Below are positions 1-8,900 of a stretch of 64,000 nucleotides of DNA, piece by piece. A program made the position numbers and the translations under genes. The notes under the pieces were generated by a model. That model was not told the DNA's origin. It searched no databases and saw nothing but the letters and a program-made list of their open reading frames with translations. This DNA comes from Cercis canadensis (Eukaryota; Streptophyta; Magnoliopsida; Fabales; Fabaceae): NCBI GenBank assembly GCA_003255065.1, contig QAOA01006185.1, positions 161,137 through 225,136 on the forward strand, written 5' to 3'. Every line of letters begins with the position of its first letter. Position 1 is the first letter of the stretch.

Positions 1-475
1 TTGGTAGAAGGATATGCAGATGCTGACTATGGAGGTTCTCAAGTTAATTGACGATCCACTACAGGGTACTGTGCCTTTGTTGGTGGTAGCTTGGAGAAGT
101 AAGAAACAAGACATGGTGACAAGATCAAGTGCAGAAGCAGAATTCAGAGCTATGGCTCAAGGAATTTGTGAGTTATTATGGTTAAAGATAATACTAGATG
201 ATTTGAGGATTAAGAGAGTCACACCAATGAATTTGTATTGTGACAACAAATCAGCAATTAGCATTGCCCATAATCCAGTTCAGCATGACCGAACAAAGCA
301 TGTGGAGATTGATAGGCATTTTATAAAAGAAAAATTGGAAAATGGCATAATTAATCTCCCGTACATCCGGTTTGAACATCAAATAGCAGATGTCCTCACT
401 AAGGGTCTCCCAACTCAGAAGTTTCAGGAGTTAATCAGCAAGCTGGGACTGAAGGATATTCACTCACCAGCTTGA
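1..475 (+). pseudogene. copia pol C-terminus (RNase H), broken
   Basis: This is the tail of a copia polyprotein carrying the RNase H domain. Hallmarks are WRSKKQ, SSAEAEFRA, the YCDNKSAISIAHNP block with its catalytic Asp, HVEIDRHFIKEKL and the terminal DVLTKGL segment. The first 50 bases encode the usual ADADYGGS-type motif but run into an in-frame stop. A small deletion before WRSKKQ shifts the frame, so the domain is not translatable as one piece. The reading frame ends at 475, directly before the polypurine tract and LTR, as is usual for copia. It is related to, but clearly different from, the RNase H of element B at 4380-4849. Confidence 0.85.
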
Positions 476-482
476 GGGGGAG

Positions 483-736
483 TGTTAGAGATAGTGTAGA
501 TATTCTCTCCTAACTTATAGGGATTCTATTTATAGAATATTTTGTCTTTTATGTCATTTATTTCCTTAGGTAAATCTCCCTGATTATAGGCTGTATAGTC
601 CCCCTTAATTGTAGCTATCTGTCCACTGAATTAGAGGAGGACAGCTGCTGTATATCCTATATATATATTCAGGCAATTGCTTTTGAGTAATATAATTGGA
701 ATTACTTCTTCCATAGAACCTTAATCGTTCAGGACA
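483..736 (+). repeat. 3' LTR of copia element A
   Basis: It starts TGTTAGAG immediately after a purine-rich tract and ends near GGACA. The length, about 254 bp, is close to the 255-bp LTR of element B. An AT-rich stretch around 655-672 could hold the TATA box. The right boundary is inferred from where the neighbouring gag frame resumes. Confidence 0.65.
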
Positions 737-1667
737 TATTCAAAGGCCTGAGATGCTGCTCAAATGTACGAGATCAAGATCAAAACTGCAGCTACTAAGC
801 AAGGAAACAAACCTGTCACAGAATATGCAAACCTGCTGCAAAATCTATGGCAAGAGCTCGATCATTATCGAGTCTTGATGAAATGCCCTGAAGATGCTGC
901 CATCTTGAAAAACTTCATGGAAAGAGACCGTGTCTATGATTTTTTGGCTGGACTGAACCCTGAATATGATCAGGTCAGGATTCAAATCCTTGGCAAGGAG
1001 GACACACCGTCTCTAGAAGAGACAATTTCATTAATTTGAGCAGAAGAAAGCCGAAGGAACATTATGCTTGAACCACAAACTGTGGATGGATCAACCCTAG
1101 CAACAAAAACAGCCCATCAGGAGGAAAGGAAAGTGGGATCTGTCCAAATACTTGTGGAAGGAGAGCAAGGACAATCTTTGGTGCACCTATTGCAAGAAAC
1201 CAAGACACACAAAAGAAAAGTGTTGGAAGCTGAATGGTAAGCCACCAAGCCGAGAGTGGGGAAACCATGAGGGGCAGCAGAGACCACAAGCACATATGGC
1301 AGAGCAGTCCAAAACTGAGGGAAACCCTGTAACAGGAGGGTTCAATGGTGAAGAAATTGAGCAGCTAAGAAGCTTGTTAGGGTCTCTTGAGAAACCTTCT
1401 AGAGCTTGTTCTCTGGCTCTTTCAGGTAAATCTTCATTCCCTTTTTGCTTGAATGCCTTAGAAAAAATTTCTGACAATTTTTGGATAATAGATTCGGGTG
1501 CCACAGACCATATGACCCCCACATCTCAACTTTTTCACACCTATACCCCATGCCCAAGTAGCAGGAAAATTGTGGTGGCCAATGGCTCTTTAGCTACTGT
1601 TGCTGGGTTTGGAGATATACACTTCACACCTACCCTTATCCTAAAAAATGTCCTCCCATGTACCTAA
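737..1667 (+). pseudogene. copia B gag and protease remnant
   Basis: Gag-type sequence (YEIKIKTAATKQGN, TEYANLLQNLWQELDHY) is readable from about 737, with a TGA in the first few codons, and continues past a stop at 1037-1039. After a frameshift near 1140 there is a zinc knuckle of the form C-x2-C-x4-H-x4-C at about 1182-1223 (CTYCKKPRHTKEKC). The aspartic protease active site DSGATDHM follows at about 1491-1514. The frame is lost again at about 1650. Gag forms the particle, the knuckle binds RNA and the protease cleaves the polyprotein. None of this can be made intact here. Confidence 0.85.
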
Positions 1668-3185
1668 ACTATCGGCCAGCCTTGTTTGCATTCAAAAACT
1701 TAGCCATGATCTTAAATGTTATGCTGTTTTCTTCCCTTCTTATTGTGTTTTTCAAGAACAGGTCTCGGGGAGGAGGATTGGACTTGCTAAGGAAAGGAAC
1801 GGCCTTTATTATCTTGAACCATCTCAGAAAACTAGAAGCCACTTATCTTTATCTTTCCTTAGTTCTTCAAATGAAGATACCATTTGGCTATATCATCTTC
1901 GCCTAGGTCATCCATCCTTTCGAGTTTTAAAAGTCATGTTCCCTAAGTTGTTTCAAGGACTAGATATTTCTGAGTTTCATTTTGTGAATTAGCAAAACAC
2001 ACTCGTGTATCTTTTCCTATCAGCAATAAAAGAAGTTCCCATCCTTTCCATCTAATTCATAGTGACATATGGGGTCCTTCTACTATACCTAATATTTCTG
2101 GGGCTCATTAGTTTGTATCTCTAATTGATGATTGCACTCGGGTTACATGGATCTTCCTTCTCAAACAAAAATCAGATGTTAGCACTGTTATACCTAATTT
2201 CCACTCAATGATTCAAAACCAATTTGGGGTCAAAATAAAGAGGTTTAGGACAGACAATGCTAGAGACTACTTCAACCAGATTCTGTCACCATACTTTCAA
2301 TCACAGGGCATTATCCATGAGTCATCCTGTGTTTACACACCTCAACAAAATGGGGTAGCCGAGAGGAAAAATGGACATTTACTCAACACTACCTGAGCCT
2401 TACTTTTCCAAGGAAATGTACCTAAGTCTTATTGGGGAGAGGCTGTTCTTACTGCTGCATATATGATAAATAGACTTCCTTCACAAGTGTTAGACCATAA
2501 AAGTCCCATGGAGATCCTTAACAGTTTCTATCCCCACTTCAGAACCTCTAATGGCCTCACACCTAGGGTATTTGGGTGTACTGCCTTTGTTCACAACCAC
2601 AATCAACATAGAGGCAAACTAGACCCACGAGCCATTAAATGTGTCTTCCTTCGTTACTCTTCTACTAAAAAAGGCTACAAGTGTTACAATCCTTCATCCA
2701 GTAAATTCTATATCTCTGCAGATGTTACATTTACTGAAAATGCTATGTTTTTCTCCAAATCCTCTCTTAAGGGGGAGATTTCAATGATGGAAAATAATAC
2801 TTGTGAGGCTTTTGAACCTCTTAAATCCCTTGACCCCCCTCCTATTCCAGCCCGTATGGCTGAACCCAAGTCTAAGTCCTCTGAGCCACTCATATCTGAG
2901 TCTCCTAAGTCTAGTTCTGAGCTAGGTCCTACCCGTCACTGAAAATTTTCCAAGGTTCTCCCAAGTATACTCAAGAAGAAAGGCTGTTCCAGAACTGAAA
3001 CAAGTCCAAGAATCCAACTTAGAATCTGGGAATGAGATCACAGTAAGATCTGACCTACTTTTACCCACACAATCTGATAGAGTCCATGGTTCAGTGGTTG
3101 GGCCAATGTGTATTCAGCAAGATGCAAAGCCCAAAGTATGGAGGGTTTACACTAGGAGAAAGAAGGGAGGGGCAGAAGGGAATTC
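1648..3185 (+). pseudogene. copia B integrase region
   Basis: The GAG-pre-integrase zinc-binding segment (LYHLRLGHPS) lies near 1895-1920. The integrase core follows: the first catalytic Asp in HSDIWGPS (about 2058), the second in RTDNARDYF (about 2245) and the PQQNGVAERKNG motif with the catalytic Glu (about 2341-2376). Downstream come the familiar NRLPS and FGCTAFVHN blocks and the linker that ends in VYSRRK and VYTRRKK. Stops at about 1990, 2110 and 2394, and a frame change after 2942, break the reading. The last part of this linker is interrupted by the solo LTR at 3186. Confidence 0.85.
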
Positions 3186-3451
3186 TGTTAGGGATATTTA
3201 GATTAGTGGCAGTTGGTTAGAGGAAAGAGAGGGTACTCACGGTTCTGGTAGTTATAATGGAGAGAATCTGTTTGGAGGGGGGTGTGAGTAAATTTACTGT
3301 TAGACTTGGGCAGAGAATCCTTTCTCTGAGGAGCTATTGCTCTGGGCCGTTGTAGGCAATCCATTGAATTGAATAATACTCCTGAGTCTTTTATTCTATT
3401 CTCTGGTTCTCAAACTCTGGAATTACTAGTTAATTTTCTGGTATCCTAACA
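3186..3451 (+). repeat. Solo LTR inserted in copia B
   Basis: The 266-bp segment has matching inverted ends, TGTTAGG at the left and CCTAACA at the right, typical of LTRs. No internal retroelement coding lies between. The bases on either side (AATTC before, CAATC after) are compatible with a decayed 5-bp target duplication. Removing the segment plus one duplicate copy restores a continuous copia linker frame from the VYTRRKK motif into the RT lead-in. This supports insertion followed by LTR-LTR recombination. The family is not identified. Confidence 0.75.
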
Positions 3452-3713
3452 CAATCTGTTGAAACATCTGCTGACACAACAGCCCCTGTAAAACTTCCCA
3501 TCGTTGTTAGAAAAGGTATTAGAGAATGCACTAAACGACCTCTCTATCCACTATCTCACTATGTCTCTCTTAAGCACATGTCACCAGCCCACAAAAAATT
3601 CATTGTTAGTTTAAACACCATTGCATTCCCTAATACTATTTCTGAGGCATTGTCAAAAGGGGAATGGAGGGCTGCTATGAAAGAGGAGATGAGTGCATTG
3701 GAAAAAAATAAAA
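3452..3713 (+). pseudogene. copia B reverse transcriptase, N-terminal part
   Basis: It contains the conserved approach to copia RT: a proline/threonine-rich linker, the HYVSLKHMSPAHKKF-type segment, and the beginning of RT with EALSKGEWRAAMKEEM at about 3640-3700. The frame breaks off after an EKNKT motif. It is joined to a copy of the element's 3' terminus rather than to the next RT block, so the N-terminal palm region is lost. Confidence 0.85.
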
Positions 3714-3812
3714 CATGATCTTGTAGTCAAGCTGGGAATGGAAGACATCTATTCCTCAGCTTGAGGGGGAGTGTCAAGATGTAAATAGGCTGTAAATAGC
3801 TTGACTACAAGG
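3714..3812 (+). other. Templated filler at an internal deletion in copia B
   Basis: About 86 bases here repeat the sequence at about 4799-4884: the end of RNase H coding, the polypurine tract and the first bases of the 3' LTR. They are followed by CTTGACTACAAG, the reverse complement of CTTGTAGTCAAG found at about 3720 and again at about 4805. RT coding resumes directly afterwards (VMKDSGYKQNQGDHT). The segment replaces several hundred bases of RT. I infer template switching during reverse transcription or synthesis-dependent end joining. Confidence 0.8.
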
Positions 3813-4849
3813 TTATGAAAGATTCTGGGTATAAACAAAACCAAGGTGACCACACTCTCTTCATTAAACACTCAGCTACTGGGGTGACAGCTCTTCTAGT
3901 ATATGTAGACGACATCATAGTGACTGGAAATGATGAGAGAGGGAGGAATGAATTGAGGCAGAGACTAGTAAAGGAGTTTGAGATAAAAGAACTTGGGAGA
4001 CTAAAGTACTTCCTCAGGATTGAGATGGCACATTCCACACAAGAAATCTTCATATCTCAGCAAAAATATGTGACTGATTTACTAGTGGATACAGGGAAGA
4101 TTGGATGTAAGCCTGTCTCTACCCCAATGGATCCAAACCATAAATTGGGAGAAGCCAAAGAGGAACCAGCTGTTGATAAAGGAATGTACCAAAGGTTAGT
4201 TCATAAACTAATATATCTTCTTCACACTCGGCTAGACATAGCATACTCAGTGAGTGTGCTCAGCCAATTTATGCATGATCCTAGAGAACCTCATCTTCAA
4301 GCAGCGTACAGGGTGCTGCATTACTTGAAAGGCAATCCGGGAAAGGGATTCTTATTCAAGAGAAAAAATAATCTTGCTATAGAAGCATATACTGATGCAG
4401 GCTCCCTAGTAGATAGAAGATCAACTACAGGGTATTGTACATTCCTTGGAGGAAATCTGGTAACATGGAGAAGCAAAAAACAGAATGTAGTGGCAAGGTC
4501 ATCTGCAGAATCAGAATTCAGGGCTATAGCTCAAGGATTGTGTGAATTACTCTGGCTGAAGATTATCCTAAATGATTTAAGAGTCAAATGGGAACCTCCT
4601 ACGAAGCTTTATTGTGACAACAAATCAGCTATTAATATTGCTCATAATCCTATACAGCACGATAGGACAAAGCATATTGAAATTGACAGACATTTTATTA
4701 ATGAAAAATTGGAAGAAGGGTTAGTGTGCATGTCGTATGTTCCATTGAAGAGTCAATTAGCTGATGTTCTAACTAAGGGGCTGAACAGTTCAAATTTCCA
4801 TGATCTTGTAGTCAAGCTGGGAATGGAAGACATCTATTCCTCAGCTTGA
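3813..4849 (+). pseudogene. copia B reverse transcriptase C-terminal part and RNase H
   Basis: The open frame of 344 codons includes the RT catalytic box LLVYVDDIIVTGN (YVDD at about 3901-3915), the LKYFLRIEM motif, and the thumb/connection block with VDKGMYQRLVHKLIYL and HYLKGNPGKG. RNase H follows with AYTDAGS, WRSKKQ, SSAESEFRA, YCDNKSAINIAHNP and DVLTKGL. The conserved LG-IE motif is altered to LRIEM. The first half of RT is missing (see 3714-3812), so this cannot encode an active enzyme. The stop at 4847-4849 abuts the polypurine tract, as expected. Confidence 0.88.
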
Positions 4850-4856
4850 GGGGGAG

Positions 4857-5111
4857 TGTCAAGATGTAAATAGGCTGTAAATAGATTAGGAAGTAATTTG
4901 AAATCCCTTAAATTAAGGGATTTGATTACATAGAGTTTAAAATTAGATAGAGACTAAATCCCTTAAATGGAGGGATTCGGGTAGATAGTATAGTTTCCTA
5001 TTTTAGAGTAATTTAGTTACTGATTTTCCTCTTGTAATCTTCTATATAACACCATGTATCATCAACTTACTGAATAAGAAATTCAGAAGTTTTCCTCCCG
5101 TATTTGTTACA
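4857..5111 (+). repeat. 3' LTR of copia element B
   Basis: It begins TGTCAAGATG right after the GAGGGGGAG polypurine tract and ends TTGTTACA, giving 255 bp with TGT...ACA ends. A TATATAA-like stretch near 5041-5047 may be its promoter core. The adjacent GTAGT could be one copy of the target duplication; its partner would lie outside the window. Confidence 0.8.
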
Positions 5112-5743
5112 GTAGTGCTACATTGACCCTTAAAATTTGAGTTATGGATAAAATGAATCAATGTTTTTGGACCCATTGTGAAGCTAATGTGAAATTGAGA
5201 AATTGTAAATTCTAAAGTCAAAATAAAATAGACATGCTTCTTGAATCTAGTTAAACTTAAGTTGTGTTAAGTGTTTGAGTATTTAATTCACACCACATCA
5301 TTCAATTTTACATGAGCCTTGCATTGAGCCCAGGAAGAAGGGTTGCTTCCATCAACAACTTGTGTTTTTTTTTTTTGGGGGGGAGGGGGGTGGGGTGGGG
5401 TGTGATCAATGTAGTGCTACCGCCACTTTTTGGAGGGGTAGCTTGGCAATTTCCTTTTTGTTACCTTTGACCTTTAACACATGCTCCAACTCTAAGGTTT
5501 CTCTGTGATGAAGTTGGAAATTCATCAGGTCTGATCCACCAGACATATGATGATGGGGGCATTTGATGTGGAATTTTCATAATGATTATGATTTTGGTTA
5601 TATTCCTCCATTGTCCAAATATGTGATCAAAACTTATTCAGGAACTTTTTGTTTCATTTTGTTTGAAAGATTTATGATCTTCTAAGAGGAGCTTTTCCTC
5701 TTACAGTAATTTACTGTTATAATCCTTGTTGTACTGATTCCAG
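5112..5743 (+). other. VPS54 intron sequence with G-rich tract
   Basis: No coding is seen. The sequence is AT-rich and ends in a branch/pyrimidine-type acceptor (TGATTCCAG). A T12 run is followed by four long G runs at 5377-5400 separated by single bases, a strong G-quadruplex candidate on the sense strand. Confidence 0.6.
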
Positions 5744-5905
5744 GATTATAAAGTCCACAGAGATGAAATACATACTAAATTAGTTCAGATAATGCGAGAA
5801 AGGTTATTGGTTCATTTACGCGGATTACCTCAAATTGTTGAGAGTTGGAATAGACCCGAGGATGCTGACCCACAGCCTAGTCAGTTTGCTCGCTCCCTTA
5901 CAAAG
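5744..5905 (+). CDS. VPS54: VPS54 exon (fourth from last)
   Basis: A 162-bp exon of 54 whole codons. The acceptor is TTCCAG before 5744 and the donor GTAACT from 5906. It starts DYKVHRDE and ends QFARSLTK, in phase 0 at both ends. Confidence 0.93.
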
Positions 5906-8900
5906 GTAACTCATTGTAAATAAATTAAATCTCTCTCTTTCTCTGGTTCTAGGCCCATTGTTTTGCTATGCTTCCCTACCTCTTTTTTTATCGTTGTATG
6001 GCTTTAACTTCACTTTTTGAAACTTCTCCAACATTTTATATTCTGTGTCAGTTAGCTCTTGATCTTCATGCGTCTAGCAGTGCTATGTTACTTGAGGTTA
6101 TAAAATTAGCTTTCTGTCAAGTTCTAAGGTTGTCTCATTGTTCTTTCTGTCAAAATTACTGCTTTTAGAGCTTTTAATTTTAATAAAAGCTTACCGGAGG
6201 TTATAAACCATCTTGTGTAATGCTCCACAGGATTCACTTTTGGTCAAACATGATTTTAGTTTTGGCAATTTGAATCGAAGAATGCAGAGATAGAAAATAA
6301 TTGATAACAGAGCCATTGGTATATAGTGGTTTCGGAAATGTGTAATGGATAAAATATGAGTAAGCCACAGAAAGGCCCTACCTACTTTATGCAGTATTTG
6401 GAGGTCAAAGAGATAAAGTGATTTAATTACCTAACATATCCCTGTGTTACTATTTGTTAGAGATGTAGGGTTATTTTTTCATTTGAACCATGAAGAGATC
6501 TCTCAGGATTTTGTTGTAAGGTGGGAAACTCAGAAATCCTCTGTAAGTTTTCACTTTAAATTTGGTATTTGATTCAGATTCCCACTTCTCAGAATTGAAG
6601 GTCTTGCTACCTTATTTTGGAATGTTGAGGCTCTGCCTATGGTCAAAGCTTTTGTATGGACTGTGGCACTTTATCAGAGTAACAGAAAAGGTTTTCTTTT
6701 TTTTCAGTTGTGGATCCTGCATAAGATTTTATCCATGACGTGTGCTTTTGTATTTTGGGAGTCCAGAGACAATGAAGCAGTGGAAATTAAAAGAAAAGCT
6801 AGATCCCAACGAAGGAGAAAATGAATAAGAGACATAGTTTTATTCCTGGAAAAACTGAATTCCAAGCAACAAACTTTTAAAATTTTTAGTGCCCGTAAAC
6901 CTTCTAAGACTAGGAAAGCTGAAACCTTACGGCTAAGAAAACTAAAAGACTAAGTTTTCCTTGCAAGGCAAGGACTGACTAGACTCCAAAAAGGAAATTT
7001 CAAAATTAGGAAACTAGGAAAGTGAAAAAATTAAGCATGTTACTGTACTGTAGTGTGACATTGTTCATTCTACAGTAGCATGGATGGTTCTGTCCTATAT
7101 CAGACAAGCAGTCATCTTATATTACAAACTTGCTTGGCAACATAGGCACTTTGGTAATTTTCATGAGCCTTTAATTTGACCATATACGTAATAGTATTTC
7201 CTATCTATAGACTGTTGAAGTTGTGGGAGGAAAAGAAGAGTGTACTGTTAGGTTTTGTTGATATGTCAGAGTGTATTGTATTTGGCATGAATTGAAGGCA
7301 TGCTAGAGTGTTTCATCATCATTTATTAGTAGTAGGGATAGTTACTTTCTTAACTTTGTTGGCTTTGGCCAAATTGTATTTATCAGAGAGCTAAACAGGA
7401 GTGGTTACATAGTTGCATAGTGCTCTCCATGGTAGTTGCAAGCAGGGCTTGAGCGGTTGTGAAATTGGATTTTAGTTGTCATTTCTGCTGGATCAATTGG
7501 GATCTATACAAGCGTATTTGATGCTTAAGATGGTGCTGAAACATAGGAAGAAAGACATATTAACTTGTGGAAGGCAGGCATCAGCATTATAGATTGATGC
7601 CCGTTATTGATTATGCTATAGGTCTAATTTTCTCGAAGTTTCTTCTTTTCATCATATCATACGTACTTCATTAATTCTCCATCCTGAGTACTGATCCTAC
7701 CATGTGTTTCTGGAAATGACACTGATTACTAGTTTGCTCGGTCGATGATCTGTGTATACCAACTACTAGATATAATGGATGCTGCTATGACCTTTACTGC
7801 TTTTTCTCCTCCAAATAAAATTTTGATCCTTTTTTCTTCATTTGTTTTCTTTTTTTGATTTTATTTTTATGTGAATGGTGATTTAAACATACTAGAGTCT
7901 TGACGTGCACATATGTGCGTCAGTCCCTCTATCTTTTTTATTTTTAAAACTAACTGAGAAATTGTAATATGTTTTTCATATTATTGTAGGAGCATGGGTA
8001 TGAGTGGTGGGTATTGGAAAGGTGTTTATAATTACAAACATGGAATATTGGGTAATCAGGAAAAAACCAAAAAATAGAACAGCAAAGAAGGAATCCCCTT
8101 TCCATAGTAGGTAAACAACAAGATGAGTGTGATTCATAATGAACACCACAGAATGGTTTAAAGAAAATGTGGTGGTTCACTAGATTTAACACCCATAACC
8201 AGAATGAGACTCAGAATCACGCTAGTGGTAAATCTGGTGAACTTTCAAGACATCTGGAATTTTAAAGGACATATGCTTTTTGGGCACATGCAAAGGGTAG
8301 TAAAATCGACAAAAAATTGACTTTCTTGGGCAAAGATTGTACTCTAAAATTTGGAACTTGATTGTAACTTGGATGTGCGTCCAAGTTCTATGTTGATACT
8401 TTTGATGTGGTGCATTGGTTTGAATGTGATATCTGAGCACCATAATCAACCCCTTCCCTCTCCCTCAACAAATCAAATACTTGGAACTTACATTGTTATT
8501 TTTATTTTTAGGAAGTTGGATACCTCCAACGGGTTCTATCTCGAACTTTGAATGAAGTAGATGTTCAAGCAATTTTCAGGTAAGGATATCTGAAATCCAG
8601 CTGCTTATCTTTATTCTTGTAGTCTATTGAATGTATATGATAATGAACAGTAAAGAAGAGAGTAAGTGGTCTCTCTTTCACACTATTTTTCTTTTTTTTG
8701 CTAGAAAGAAGTATGTGGTCTCTTTTGTTCCTTATGTAGAGATGACTAGTAGTGATTGATTTTATACTATTTTCTCTATAATTGAAGGGCAACTAATTAA
8801 TTTACCTTTTTGCTTTGTCTCTGCTATAACTGATTGATACAAATCTGATAGAATATGATGGGTTTTTGTTAGGTGTAAGTATCCAGACACACACAGAACA

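Larger units (their letters stand above)
1..736 (+). mobile_element. Ty1/copia element A, 3' end (RNase H tail plus 3' LTR)
   Basis: This is the right-hand end of a copia retrotransposon that begins outside the window. It shows a C-terminal RNase H coding remnant, a polypurine tract (GAGGGGGA, about 475-482) and an LTR from 483 (TGTTAGAG) to about 736 (ends GGACA). Directly after 736 the sequence continues in the middle of another copia element's gag frame. I infer that element A inserted into the gag of element B; the rest of B's 5' end would then lie left of the window. The LTR end at 736 is inferred from the CA terminus and the resumption of gag coding, because no second LTR is available for comparison. 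Confidence 0.8.
737..5111 (+). mobile_element. Ty1/copia element B, 5'-truncated and degenerate
   Basis: Coding remnants follow the copia order gag, protease, integrase, reverse transcriptase, RNase H, then a polypurine tract and a 3' LTR at 4857-5111. The 5' LTR, primer-binding site and start of gag are absent because element A interrupts it on the left. It carries an inserted solo LTR at 3186-3451. In the RT region a stretch of coding sequence is missing, replaced by an 86-bp copy of the element's own 3' end (about 3714-3799). Many stops and frameshifts make it a fossil. It lies 5' of the first VPS54 exon seen here, on the same strand, so it is probably in an upstream intron of that gene. 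Confidence 0.9.
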
